Notes: generated from the sequence alone by a model not told the origin. Shown: positions 7,208 to 17,012, counted from the first letter of the stretch. The stretch: 32,203 nt of DNA from CAYYHA01 sp964471535 (GCA_964471535.1 CAYYHA010000026.1:1-32203); one strand, 5' to 3'. Numbers and translations are program-made.

Positions 7208-8089
7208 TCATGGCGTTCCGCTCCAGACAAGGAAGAGGGCGGCGGCGATCGCCAGGACCGTGAGCACGGCCAGCGTCACCTTCACGCCTGAGACGGGCAC
7301 GCGCCCCCAGACGGCGCCGGTCTGCCCGTTGACGAGGATCCGCGCCGGCCCCCGTTCCGGATGGTAGCGGATGGGCAGGATCCACAGCGGCAGGAGGAGG
7401 AGCTCCACGTCCTCGCGCTCGAGGACCACCTTCGAGCGCAGGCCGCGGTGCCGGTCGCCGGGCATGAAGCGCGCGAGCCTCCGATGCACCTCGGTGAGTG
7501 CCTCGCGTCGCCCCAGCTCGGCCCCTTCCTCGGGCGAGCGTGAGGCCTCCTCGGCGAGCCACCCGGCGATGAGCTTCGGCGTGTACCGGCACAGCGCCCG
7601 CAGGTCGTAGGGCTCCACCGCCTCGAGCGCGTCGTTGGGCACGCCGCGGGAGGCGGTCACCACCCGGCCCTCCACGTACCCTGCCCACTGGCCCTCGAGG
7701 GGCCGCCACTCGGTGCGCCGCTCGGTGCGGCGCCGGCCCTCGCGGTCCTTCACCTCGACCCGGTAGTCCTCGCCGATCTCTGCCTGGTAGCGGGCGTGTG
7801 CCTCGGCACTGTAGAGGTAGGCGGGAACGTAGACGCCCCGGACCTCCTCCACGTCGGCACGGTTGTAGCGCCGCGGTGCGAAGAGACCGCGCCCTCTCTT
7901 CCACGCCCGGGCGATCTCGACCGCCCGTGCCCGGTCGACGACGAAACCCAGAGCGAAGGTGGCCTCGGGCCGGCCCGCCGCCTCTGGCTGCTCGATGACG
8001 TGGGGCGAGGCGCAGAAGGCGCAGGTGGCCGTGCGAAGCTCGGGCTCCACCTCCAACCCGGCGCCGCACGCCTGGCACCGAAGCCTCAT
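7208..8089 (-). CDS. Zinc-ribbon membrane protein (first of a paralogous pair)
   Basis: The product is 293 residues. One zinc ribbon (C5/C8, C23/C26) sits at the N-terminus, a soluble domain of about 230 residues follows, and a single membrane segment (VTLAVLTVLAIAAALFLVW) lies near the C-terminus. LPLWILPIRYHPE...ILVNGQTGAVWGRVPVSGVKV aligns with the paralogue downstream. The ATG overlaps the acyl-CoA synthetase stop (ATGA), so translation is coupled. Both paralogues should be anchored by a C-terminal helix with the zinc ribbon on the cytosolic side. I do not recognise a characterised family. Confidence 0.87.
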   Translation of the reverse strand: MRLRCQACGAGLEVEPELRTATCAFCASPHVIEQPEAAGRPEATFALGFVVDRARAVEIARAWKRGRGLFAPRRYNRADVEEVRGVYVPAYLYSAEAHARYQAEIGEDYRVEVKDREGRRRTERRTEWRPLEGQWAGYVEGRVVTASRGVPNDALEAVEPYDLRALCRYTPKLIAGWLAEEASRSPEEGAELGRREALTEVHRRLARFMPGDRHRGLRSKVVLEREDVELLLLPLWILPIRYHPERGPARILVNGQTGAVWGRVPVSGVKVTLAVLTVLAIAAALFLVWSGTP

Positions 8090-10233
8090 GCACCGGCCTC
8101 CTCGAGGATGACCCGCGCGTCGATGGCGACCAGCCCCTCCTTCGTGAGGACCAGGGGGTTGATGTCGAGCTCCCGAATCTCGGGGAAGCGGCCGACCAGC
8201 TCCGAGACCCGCAGCAGCAACTCGGCGAGTTCGCCGCGGTCGAGGACGGGGCGCCCCCGCGCCCCGTCGAGGAGCGGCTGCGCGCGGATCTCGCCAATCA
8301 TCTCCCGGGCATCCTCGCGCGTCAGGGGGATCAGGCGGAAGGCCACGTCCTTGTACACCTCGACGAAGACGCCCCCCATGCCCACCATCAGCAGCGGGCC
8401 GAAGCCAGGGTCGCGGGAGGTCCCCACGATGATCTCGGTGCCCTTGACCTGCTCCTCGATGGTGTAGCCGGTGATGCGGGCCTCGGGCCGGTGCGCGTGC
8501 ACCGCCTCCTGGATCGTCCGGCAAGCCTCCCGCACGCCTTGGGCGTCCACGACGTCGAGCACCACCCCGCCCACGTCGCTCTTGTGGATCACGTCGGGGC
8601 TCACGAGCTTCACCACCACGGGAAAGCCGATGGACTCGGCGAGCGCCACCGCCTCCTCCTCGTCGGCAGCGGTGCCACTCCGGTTGTACCGGATGCCCGC
8701 CGCCTCGAGGAGCACGCGCGCCAGAGAGAGGTCGAGGTTCTGCTGGCCCTGCGCCCGCGCCTCGGCGAGGCAGGCACGCACCTTCTCGTAGTCGGGACGG
8801 GGGTGCTGGGGGAGAGGCTTTGGCGGGACGGGCCTCTGCCGGAGCCGGGCGCCCCGGCGCATCAGGGCGCCCATCGCCTGCACCGCCCGCTCTGGAAAGA
8901 CGAACTCCGGCACCCCCCTCGCGTCGAGGTAGCCGCTCACCTCTCCGTGCATCCCCAGGAAGCTGGCCAGGAGCGGTTTGGACCAGCTCGGGTCGGCATG
9001 GGCCTCGGCGATGGCGCGGGCCACCTCCATGGGCGCGGTCATCGCCTGCACGGTCATGATCACCACCAGCCCATCGACCTCGGGCGCGCGGCCGAGGATG
9101 TTGAGCGCATCCCGGTAGCGTTCGGGGCCCGCGTCGCCGATGACGTCCACCGGATTGCCGTGGGACCACACCGACGGGAGCACCTCGTCGAGCTTCGCCC
9201 GCGTCTCCTCCGACAGCTCGGCGAGCCGGATTCCGTGGCGCTCCGCCGCGTCGGCGGAGAGCACCCCGGGTCCCCCCGCGTTGGTCACGATGCACAGCCG
9301 GTGCCCAGGGGCGGGGGGCTGCAGCGCGAGCGCCCGGGCTGTCGCCATGAAATCGCCGATGCTCCGCACCTCGACCACCCCGGCCTGTGCGAAGGCCGCC
9401 GAGTAGGCGGCCGCGGATCCGGCCAGGGCCCCGGTGTGGCTGCTGGCCGCCTTCGCCCCCGCCGCTGAGGTGCCCCCCTTGATTGCCACCACCGGCTTCT
9501 TGGCGGCCGCCGCCCGCAGCGCCTCGTAGACGGTGCGGGGCCGGGTGAAGGACTCGGTGTAGACGGCGATGCAGCGGGTCTCTTCGTCGTCGGCGAGCCA
9601 TTCGACGACCTCCTCGTCGTCGATGTCCGCCTTGGCGCCGAGGCTGACCGCCGCCGAAAGGCCGAAGTGTTCGCTCTCCGCATAGGAGATGAGACCGGTG
9701 ACGAGCGCCCCGGACTGGGAGAGGAGACCGATGGGTCCTGGCGGCGGTGGTGCGTGGCCGAAGCTCGCGTTCAGACGCGCCGAGGGCCGCATTACACCGA
9801 GGCAGTTGGGACCGATGAGGCGCAGGCCCTTCTTTCGAGCCGCCGCCACCAGCGCCTCCTGTCGGCGGCGCCCCTCCTCCCCCACCTCGGCAAAGCCGGC
9901 ACTGATGACGATCGCCGCCCGGCAGCCGATCTCCGCCGCCTCCTCCACGACCGCCTGTACGAAGGGGCCCGGCACCGCGATCACCACGAGGTCCACGGGC
10001 TGGCCGATCTCCGAGAGGGAGGTGTAGACCGGCTGGCCCAGGATCTCGCCCCCCTTCCGGTTGACCGCGTAGACGGGCCCCGGGAACCCCTCCTCGCGGC
10101 GCGCTCCGTCCGCCCGGCCAAAGAGCAGGTTCTTCAGGAGGGCATGCCCCACCGACTCGGGCCGCGCGCTGGCCCCAACCACGGCGACCGAGCGGGGCTG
10201 AAAGAAGGGATCGAGGGCGTGCGACGGGGCCAT
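8086..10233 (-). CDS. ADP-forming acetate--CoA ligase family protein (fused alpha and beta parts)
   Basis: The product is 715 residues, the usual length of single-chain ADP-forming acyl-CoA synthetases, which interconvert acyl-CoA, ADP and phosphate with acid, CoA and ATP. The order is a CoA-binding Rossmann domain (SVAVVGASARPESVG at about 15-29), a ligase-CoA domain (LLSQSGALVTG at about 170-180), the phospho-His site SSHTGALAGS with His266, and a C-terminal ATP-grasp domain from about 490 (GFPVVVKLVSPDVIHKSDVGG). No acetyltransferase domain is fused, unlike Pat-type proteins. A strong AGGAGGT site lies four bases before the ATG. Its stop overlaps the start of a zinc-ribbon gene. Substrate preference cannot be read. 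Confidence 0.92.
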   Translation of the reverse strand: MAPSHALDPFFQPRSVAVVGASARPESVGHALLKNLLFGRADGARREEGFPGPVYAVNRKGGEILGQPVYTSLSEIGQPVDLVVIAVPGPFVQAVVEEAAEIGCRAAIVISAGFAEVGEEGRRRQEALVAAARKKGLRLIGPNCLGVMRPSARLNASFGHAPPPPGPIGLLSQSGALVTGLISYAESEHFGLSAAVSLGAKADIDDEEVVEWLADDEETRCIAVYTESFTRPRTVYEALRAAAAKKPVVAIKGGTSAAGAKAASSHTGALAGSAAAYSAAFAQAGVVEVRSIGDFMATARALALQPPAPGHRLCIVTNAGGPGVLSADAAERHGIRLAELSEETRAKLDEVLPSVWSHGNPVDVIGDAGPERYRDALNILGRAPEVDGLVVIMTVQAMTAPMEVARAIAEAHADPSWSKPLLASFLGMHGEVSGYLDARGVPEFVFPERAVQAMGALMRRGARLRQRPVPPKPLPQHPRPDYEKVRACLAEARAQGQQNLDLSLARVLLEAAGIRYNRSGTAADEEEAVALAESIGFPVVVKLVSPDVIHKSDVGGVVLDVVDAQGVREACRTIQEAVHAHRPEARITGYTIEEQVKGTEIIVGTSRDPGFGPLLMVGMGGVFVEVYKDVAFRLIPLTREDAREMIGEIRAQPLLDGARGRPVLDRGELAELLLRVSELVGRFPEIRELDINPLVLTKEGLVAIDARVILEEAGA

Positions 10234-10302
10234 GGCACCTCCTGGGCGTCAGCGGGCGAAGTGGACGGCGCGCTCGGCGGGCGATGGAGCGCCGAGGATA
10301 GT

Positions 10303-10440
10303 TCAGTCACGCAGCAGCGCCCAGGCTCCGATCCCGGCGAGCACCGTGGCGGCACTCGCGAGGGCGACGATGGGACGCTCCCTGATGAGGTGCACGAGGG
10401 TCCAGCCGTTTGGCGGCAGGGTACAGCCGATGGCCTGCAT
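10303..10440 (-). CDS. Possible small single-pass membrane protein
   Basis: The frame encodes 45 residues. A short polar N-terminus with an Arg-Glu-Arg cluster precedes one hydrophobic helix (IVALASAATVLAGIGAWALL) and ends Arg-Asp. A GGAGG stretch directly abuts the ATG, which is too close for a normal Shine-Dalgarno. An in-frame stop just upstream excludes a longer start. It would lie 69 bases upstream of the acyl-CoA synthetase on the same strand. It is plausible but unsupported by homology that I recognise. Confidence 0.4.
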   Translation of the reverse strand: MQAIGCTLPPNGWTLVHLIRERPIVALASAATVLAGIGAWALLRD

Positions 10441-10530
10441 CCTCCGGCCGCGTCACGCCGCCCCATGCATGACCCGGCCAGCATCACGACCGGCAAGCGG
10501 CCCTGGGGTGCGCCTGGCCCCCGCCGGTGG

Positions 10531-10536
10531 TATGAG
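10531..10536 (+). promoter_or_regulatory. -10-like element, possible leaderless promoter of the exonuclease gene
   Basis: TATGAG ends six bases before the ATG at 10543 and no Shine-Dalgarno is present. It lacks the final T of the consensus and has no clear -35, so it is weaker than the others. Confidence 0.35.
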
Positions 10537-10542
10537 GCGCCC

Positions 10543-11310
10543 ATGAAGGTGGCGACCTGGAACGTCAACTCGATCCGGGCGCGGCAGGCGCAGCTTCTCG
10601 CCTGGCTAGGGTCGTTCGCGCCCGACGTGGCATGCCTGCAGGAGCTGAAGGTCCGGGAGGAGGACTTCCCCTGGCAGGCGGTTCGGGAGGCGGGCTACCA
10701 CGCCGCCGTCCACGGCCAGCCCGGCTACAACGGAGTGGCCATCCTCTCGAAGGCGCCCCCGGAGGACATCCACATGGGCCTCGAAGACGGGCAGGACGAC
10801 GTGGAGGCGCGCCTCGTCGCCGCGCGCGTGGAGGGCGTTCAGGTCCTGTGCGTCTATTGCCCCAACGGCGGGGAGGTGGGCTCGGAGAAGTGGGCCTACA
10901 AGCTCGAGTGGTTCGCGCGCCTCCGGGCCTACCTCGAGCGGCGCTGCGATCCCAGCGACGATATCGTGGTCTGTGGCGACTTCAACGTGGCACCCGACGA
11001 CCGCGACGTGAAGCACCCCGAGCGCTGGCGCGAGTCGGTGCTCTGCCACCCCGAAGCTCGGGCCGCGTTCCAGCGCCTCTTGGATTGGGGACTCGGGGAC
11101 ACGGTGCGAAAGCACCACCCGGAGGGAGGCGTCTATTCCTGGTGGGACTACCGGCTCAACGCCTTCCGCCGTGACGATGGTCTTCGCATCGACCACGTCC
11201 TCGCGAGCGCGAGCCTCTACGAGCGGTGCACCGATGCCGGGGTGGACCGCGGTCCCCGGGGCCAGCCGCGGCCGAGCGACCACGCGCCGGTCTACGCGGT
11301 CTTTGCGTGA
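10543..11310 (+). CDS. xthA: Exodeoxyribonuclease III
   Basis: The 255-residue product matches the ExoIII/AP endonuclease family, which incises abasic sites and removes 3'-blocking groups. All core motifs are in order: ATWNVNSIRAR at 4-14 (metal/active-site Asn), LQELKV near 32-37 (metal Glu), CVYCPNGGEVG near 104-114, CGDFNVAPDDRDV near 145-157, YSWWDYR, LRIDHVLAS, and the terminal SDHAPVYAVF. Divergent from the acyl-CoA synthetase. No signal peptide, so cytosolic. The exact start follows the conserved N-terminus. Confidence 0.95.
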   Translation: MKVATWNVNSIRARQAQLLAWLGSFAPDVACLQELKVREEDFPWQAVREAGYHAAVHGQPGYNGVAILSKAPPEDIHMGLEDGQDDVEARLVAARVEGVQVLCVYCPNGGEVGSEKWAYKLEWFARLRAYLERRCDPSDDIVVCGDFNVAPDDRDVKHPERWRESVLCHPEARAAFQRLLDWGLGDTVRKHHPEGGVYSWWDYRLNAFRRDDGLRIDHVLASASLYERCTDAGVDRGPRGQPRPSDHAPVYAVFA

Positions 11311-11527
11311 AAGACTCGACTCAGGTGCGACGGACCCGATACACCCCTGACCGACCGAATCGCCGAACGCGGCACGAGTTCGCGCGTCTCCAGCGGCACC
11401 TTTCTTGCTGGTGGCGTTCTGCACAGCAGGCCGGGTGCGGCAGCAGGGCATCTTGCCTGCGACGAATGGCTCGCCGGACGAGACGTGCCAGACGCGAGGC
11501 GAAACGGGGACTACCGAAGGACGTCCG

Positions 11528-12007
11528 ATGAAGAAACGAATCCTCCGCTTCTACCACAGGAGCACCCGCTTCCTCCGCGCCAGCGCCGTGGGCATCGTCG
11601 CGACCGGGGTCGATCTGGGGACGCTCACGCTCTTGGTGGAGGTCCTGGGTGTCTCGAAGCTGGTGGCCAACTGGCCGAGCCTGCTCCTCGGGGTCCTGGT
11701 GCAGTTTCTGGGCGCGAAGTACGCCGTCTTCAAGGCGGGCGACGGACCCTGGGTGCGCCACCTCACCGGCTTCGTCCTCGCCGAGATCGGCACCTACCTG
11801 CTCAACGGCCTCGCCTTCCACCTCCTGGTCACCCTCACCCCCATTCCCTACGTGCTCGCACGTCTGGTCGGGACCTTCGTCGTCTTCGTCACCTTCAGCT
11901 ACCCGGTGTGGCGGTGGGTCTTCGAGGACGGAGGCCGGCCCGAGATCCCCGAGCACCTGCGCGAGGACGGGGGTCGGGACGCACGCACCCAAGCCACCGA
12001 GATCTGA
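11528..12007 (+). CDS. GtrA family membrane protein
   Basis: The product is 159 residues with four predicted helices, matching the GtrA fold: FLRASAVGIVATGVDLGTLTLLVEVLG as helix 1 and FVLAEIGTYLLNGLAFHLLV as helix 3, with the RxxxxFxxVG and Trp-Val-Phe ends typical of the family. GtrA proteins are thought to move polyprenyl-linked sugars across the inner membrane. A GAAGGA site precedes the ATG. The 217-base leader holds nothing else I can identify. A DprE1/DprE2 pair lies 5 kb downstream; in Mycobacterium tuberculosis a GtrA-like gene (Rv3789) adjoins dprE1. Confidence 0.87.
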   Translation: MKKRILRFYHRSTRFLRASAVGIVATGVDLGTLTLLVEVLGVSKLVANWPSLLLGVLVQFLGAKYAVFKAGDGPWVRHLTGFVLAEIGTYLLNGLAFHLLVTLTPIPYVLARLVGTFVVFVTFSYPVWRWVFEDGGRPEIPEHLREDGGRDARTQATEI

Positions 12008-12068
12008 AGCGAAATCTCGCCGCAGGGTGCCTCCGACGCACATGCTGGCCCATCGGCGCGGAGTGTCC

Positions 12069-12074
12069 TAGATT
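12069..12074 (+). promoter_or_regulatory. -10 element, probable leaderless promoter of citrate synthase
   Basis: TAGATT ends eight bases before the ATG at 12083. The eight bases are CCCGCGCC with no Shine-Dalgarno. No clear -35 is seen. Confidence 0.4.
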
Positions 12075-12082
12075 CCCGCGCC

Positions 12083-13375
<1,293 letters not shown>

Positions 13376-13408
13376 GGGGACGGGGTCGGCCTCCGACGCC
13401 GGTGCTCC

Positions 13409-13846
13409 ATGGCAGAGCTTCGTGAGCCCGCGGCCATCGCCGAGCGCCTGGCCCGCGCGCGGACGATCGCGGTGCTGGGTGCGAGTGCCAAGCCGGGCCG
13501 GCCGGCACACTACGTGCCCGCCTACCTCGCGGCGCAGGGTTACCGCATCCTGCCGGTCAACCCCGTCTATGCCGGCGAGGTGCTCTTCGGGTCCCCAGTG
13601 CGAAGCAGCCTGCGCGAGATCGACGAGCCGGTGGACATCCTCGACGTGTTCCGCAGAGCCGAAGACCTGCCGGCTCACCTGCCCGAAATCTTGGCCATGC
13701 GGCCCCTGCCGGGCCTCGTCTGGTTTCAGCTCGGCATCCAGAACGACGCGGTGGCCCGCGCCCTCGGCGAGGCAGGGATCGACGTGGTGCAGGACCGGTG
13801 CACCCTCGCCGACCACCGTGCCTTCGGGCTCTCGCCGCGGCGTTGA
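13409..13846 (+). CDS. CoA-binding domain protein (YccU-like)
   Basis: The 145-residue product is a stand-alone CoA-binding Rossmann domain. Typical parts are TIAVLGASAKPGRPAHYVPAYL at about 19-40 and GYRILPVNPVYAGEVLFG at about 44-61, then Glu-Pro-Val-Asp-Ile-Leu-Asp-Val-Phe-Arg, and a Gly-Leu-Val-Trp-Phe-Gln-Leu-Gly segment. The same fold begins the acyl-CoA synthetase at 8086..10233. The biochemical role of these small proteins is unclear. It follows gltA by 33 bases, so the two likely form an operon. No good Shine-Dalgarno is seen. Confidence 0.88.
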   Translation: MAELREPAAIAERLARARTIAVLGASAKPGRPAHYVPAYLAAQGYRILPVNPVYAGEVLFGSPVRSSLREIDEPVDILDVFRRAEDLPAHLPEILAMRPLPGLVWFQLGIQNDAVARALGEAGIDVVQDRCTLADHRAFGLSPRR

Positions 13847-13884
13847 CGGGCGCATCCAGCCCGCCTGCGCGCCGCGCCACCTGC

Positions 13885-13890
13885 TACGAT
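13885..13890 (+). promoter_or_regulatory. -10 element, probable leaderless promoter of the PHM-like lipoprotein
   Basis: TACGAT ends seven bases before the ATG at 13898. An upstream in-frame ATG (13889) overlaps this hexamer and would not be on such a transcript. No -35 is obvious. Confidence 0.4.
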
Positions 13891-13897
13891 GGGCGCC

Positions 13898-15430
13898 ATG
13901 TCCGCTGCCTCCCACCGGGCCCACCTCACCGCCCTTCTCTTGGGCACCTTCCTCCTCGCGTGCACCCCCACCCCCGAGGGGCCGGGCGACGGCGGCGATG
14001 GCGGCGCACCGCCCGTGGAAGGCGCGGTGGTCCGCCACAGCTTCGGGACCTACGCCCTGAAGCCCTTCGAGGAGGTGCTCCCCTGTATCTCATGGACCCT
14101 GCAGAACGAGGAGCCCCTCTACGTGCAGGCGGCGACGCTCTCCAACGACGGCTTCTACCACCACAGCAATTGGACCGTCGTGCCCGAGGACATGTACCCG
14201 GGACCCGACGGCTTCTGGGACTGCGACGCCCGTGGCTTCAACCAGGTCACCGCCGCCATCGCCGGCACGGTGCTGATGGCACAGAGCACGCAGGCGGTGG
14301 AGGAGCGGCAGGTCTTTCCTCCCGGCGTGGTGGTCGTGATCCCGCCGCATCACAAGCTGGTCGCCGGAGCGCACCTCCTGAACACGAGCGCGATCGCGGT
14401 GGAGAGTGAACTCCGGATGGCCTTGGAGATCATCCACCCGCGGCATGTGAAGGCCATCCTCGCCCCCTTCCACCTCGACAACCGGGCGCTCGAGATCCCA
14501 CCTCAGACCGAGTCGAGGTTCCGCCTGCGCTGCGACCTGCGCGAGGCCTTCGAGCAGGTAGCGGGCGAGCCTCTGCACATGCGCATCCGCTACGTCCTGC
14601 CCCATTTCCACTACAAGGCCAACTTCTGGCGGCTCGAGATCCTCGGTGGGCCGAGAGACGGTGAGGTGATCCACGAACTCCATGGCTTCGCCGCCGATCC
14701 CGGAGGGATCGCATTCGATCCGCCCATCGAACTCGAAGGGGCGCACGGCCTGACGATGACCTGCGGCTATCTCAACGACAGCGACCAGACGCTCGTCTGG
14801 GGCATCGGCGAGAACGAGATGTGCGAGATGCTGGGCCTTGCAGAGAGCCCCGTGCTCATGGATGCCGGGGCACAGCGCCGCAGCGACAACCGCGTCGTCG
14901 GCTACGAAGGCGGCGTCCTGATGAACGAAGCCCCCTGCTCGGCAGTGGCCATCGAACCCAGCGAGGCGCAGGTGCTCCCCAGCGAGGCGGAGCGCGCCGG
15001 CCCCCTCTACGTGCCACCCTCGGACGATCCCTCGGTCGATCCCACCCCCGAGTGTCGCGACAGCGACCCTGCTGCCGCACCCCTCGAGCCCGCGAGCTTG
15101 AGCACGCTTCGAGAGACCATCTTCCGGCCCCGGTGCAGCTTCAACGCCTGTCACGGAGGGACGCGCCCCGCCGCCGGTCTCGACCTGGCCGCCGAAGACC
15201 TCCACGGCGAGCTGCTCGGCCACATCGTACAGGCAAAGACCGCGCGCCCCCTCGTCGCGCCCGGCGACCCGGAGGGCAGTCTCCTCTACCAGCTCGTCTC
15301 CCAGTGCGACCCTCGCGACGAGGCAGGGAGGAGCCTGCCGAACATGCCCCTCAACTCGCCGCGGCTGTTGCCCGATGCGCTGGTGGCGACGCTCCGCGCC
15401 TGGATCGAGGCCGGCGCCCCCAACGATTGA
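13898..15430 (+). CDS. Lipoprotein with copper type II monooxygenase-like (PHM-like) domain fused to a cytochrome c-type domain
   Basis: The product is 510 residues. A signal peptide ends in a Leu-Leu-Ala-Cys lipobox (Cys about 22). Residues about 45-320 follow the pattern of peptidylglycine/dopamine-type copper monooxygenases. The candidate CuM... i.e. first-site ligands are His88/His89 (FYHHSNW) and His159 (AGAHLLN); the second site is HFH (His236, His238) and Met308 in GENEMC. The MTCGYLNDSDQTLVWGIGENEMC block closely follows the family C-terminal lobe. After a Pro/Glu/Asp-rich linker, residues about 400-510 resemble Planctomycete-type cytochrome c: CSFNACH (C413, C418, His419; CX4CH) and a candidate axial Met483 (NMPLNSP). 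It should act outside the cytoplasm as a redox lipoprotein. The substrate is unknown. ATG 13889 would add three residues. Confidence 0.8.
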   Translation: MSAASHRAHLTALLLGTFLLACTPTPEGPGDGGDGGAPPVEGAVVRHSFGTYALKPFEEVLPCISWTLQNEEPLYVQAATLSNDGFYHHSNWTVVPEDMYPGPDGFWDCDARGFNQVTAAIAGTVLMAQSTQAVEERQVFPPGVVVVIPPHHKLVAGAHLLNTSAIAVESELRMALEIIHPRHVKAILAPFHLDNRALEIPPQTESRFRLRCDLREAFEQVAGEPLHMRIRYVLPHFHYKANFWRLEILGGPRDGEVIHELHGFAADPGGIAFDPPIELEGAHGLTMTCGYLNDSDQTLVWGIGENEMCEMLGLAESPVLMDAGAQRRSDNRVVGYEGGVLMNEAPCSAVAIEPSEAQVLPSEAERAGPLYVPPSDDPSVDPTPECRDSDPAAAPLEPASLSTLRETIFRPRCSFNACHGGTRPAAGLDLAAEDLHGELLGHIVQAKTARPLVAPGDPEGSLLYQLVSQCDPRDEAGRSLPNMPLNSPRLLPDALVATLRAWIEAGAPND

Positions 15431-15591
15431 GAGGCCCCCCCGGCCACACGGCGGTGGAGACGCGTTCGGCGGGGGCGCTCCCCTTGGCTCGGATCCGCCC
15501 GATCCCTTGCCAGCGGCGGAACCTAGGTTGTACTCCGGCGGCCCACTCCACCGGCCCACTCGAGCCCCCGCAGCCCCGCCCGGAGCCTGCC

Positions 15592-17001
15592 ATGCATCCA
15601 CACCGACCGCTTCTCCCTCCGCCGGCATCCCGCGCACTTTCTCTCTTGCTGCTCGTGCCGCTGCTCCTGGCAGCTGGCTGTCCCGACACCGGCGGCTCCG
15701 GCGCCGCCGAACCCAAGGCGGGCAAGGTTCCGTCGGAGGCGGCTGGTAGCGCGGCAGCTGCAGGCGCGGAGGCGGGCCCCCAGGCTCACGCCGCCGGCTC
15801 GGCGGCGCCAAACGGCCGCCAGGAGCTGCGCCCCGAGACCGGATCCGCCCACGAGGCGCGAGCGCCCGAGGGGGCACTCTTCCTCGCCCTCGCCCAGTTC
15901 GAGGACGGCGCCAAGCCCGGCCCCGCCAAGGCGCTGATCGTCGAGGCCCGCAACGGGCGCTGGTCGGTGGAGCGCATCGAGGACCCGGACAGCCTCGTCT
16001 TCCACAAGGCTGCCTGCTTTCCTGCGAAGGCACCCGAGGGCATCCTCACCATTGGCGGCAACAAGGCGCTGCTCCGCCTGTGGCGACGGCAGGGAGACGG
16101 CTTTCGGCCCGAGACCCTGTGGGAGGCCTCCTTCGGTGGCAAGTGGGACCGGCTCCGCGACTTCGAGGTGGCCGACGTCGATGGGGACGGCGAGGACGAG
16201 ATCCTCATCGGCACCCACGACCAAGGGGTGGCAGCGGTGGTCGAGCGCGAGAACGGCGCCTGGAAGGCCACGGAGATCTTCCGTCAGAAGGACACCTTCA
16301 TCCACGAGGTCGAGGTCGGGGACGTCGACGGCGACGGGAAGCTCGAGTTCTACATGACGCCATCGAAACCGAACAAAGTGGGCGTCTCGCAGCCCGGGAG
16401 CATCCTGGGATTTCGATACGATCCGAAGCGTCATCGCTACGATCACTTCTGGGTCGTCCAGATGTCCGACAGCCACGCCAAGGAGATCCTGGTCGCCGAC
16501 GTCGATGGGGACGGACGCGACGAGCTCTACGCGGCCGTGGAGGCGAAGCTGCAGCAGAAGGACGGAAAGCTCACGACCGCCCATCCGGTGGCGGTGCACC
16601 AGTACCTCCCCCAGGCAGGCGGCACCTGGAAGGACGTCGTCCTCGCCGAGTTTCCCGGCGCGCTGCAGGCGCGGGTCCTCTTGGCGGCCAACCTCACGGG
16701 CAGCGGCACCGAACTCGTCCTCACCACCATGCGAAGCGGCATCTTCCGCCTTCGTCCCACCGCCGGTGGGCGCTGGGAGAAGATCCTGGTCGACGACTCG
16801 GGCACCGGCTTCGAGCACGCGGCCGGCGCCTTCGACCTCGACGGCGACGGTCGAGCGGAGCTGTACGCCACGCCGGATGATCAGGACGAGTTGCGGCGCT
16901 ATACGTGGAACGGAGCGGGCTTCGACCGCGAGGTGATCTATCGCCTCGATCGGCGCGACATCGTCTGGAACATCACGAGCTGCGGGAAGTGGATCCCCTG
17001 A
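15592..17001 (+). CDS. VCBS/FG-GAP repeat lipoprotein
   Basis: The product is 469 residues. A signal peptide ends in Leu-Ala-Ala-Gly-Cys (lipobox Cys about 30). An Ala/Gly/Glu-rich linker runs to about 95. The rest is a beta-propeller with four Ca-binding-type loops: DVDGDGEDE, DVDGDGKLE, DVDGDGRDE and DLDGDGRAE, each after a hydrophobic strand. Such propellers usually mediate binding at the cell surface. A CGGAG site lies about seven bases before the ATG. A -10-like TAGGTT (15524-15529) about 62 bases upstream may be the promoter. A DprE1-like gene begins 12 bases after the stop. Confidence 0.88.
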   Translation: MHPHRPLLPPPASRALSLLLLVPLLLAAGCPDTGGSGAAEPKAGKVPSEAAGSAAAAGAEAGPQAHAAGSAAPNGRQELRPETGSAHEARAPEGALFLALAQFEDGAKPGPAKALIVEARNGRWSVERIEDPDSLVFHKAACFPAKAPEGILTIGGNKALLRLWRRQGDGFRPETLWEASFGGKWDRLRDFEVADVDGDGEDEILIGTHDQGVAAVVERENGAWKATEIFRQKDTFIHEVEVGDVDGDGKLEFYMTPSKPNKVGVSQPGSILGFRYDPKRHRYDHFWVVQMSDSHAKEILVADVDGDGRDELYAAVEAKLQQKDGKLTTAHPVAVHQYLPQAGGTWKDVVLAEFPGALQARVLLAANLTGSGTELVLTTMRSGIFRLRPTAGGRWEKILVDDSGTGFEHAAGAFDLDGDGRAELYATPDDQDELRRYTWNGAGFDREVIYRLDRRDIVWNITSCGKWIP

Positions 17002-17012
17002 AGCATGGACCC

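Larger units (their letters stand above)
10234..10542. other. Intergenic region between divergent genes
   Basis: About 309 bases separate the acyl-CoA synthetase and exonuclease III genes. It contains a possible small membrane-protein gene on the minus strand (10303-10440) and the promoter of the exonuclease gene. I see nothing else. Confidence 0.5.
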
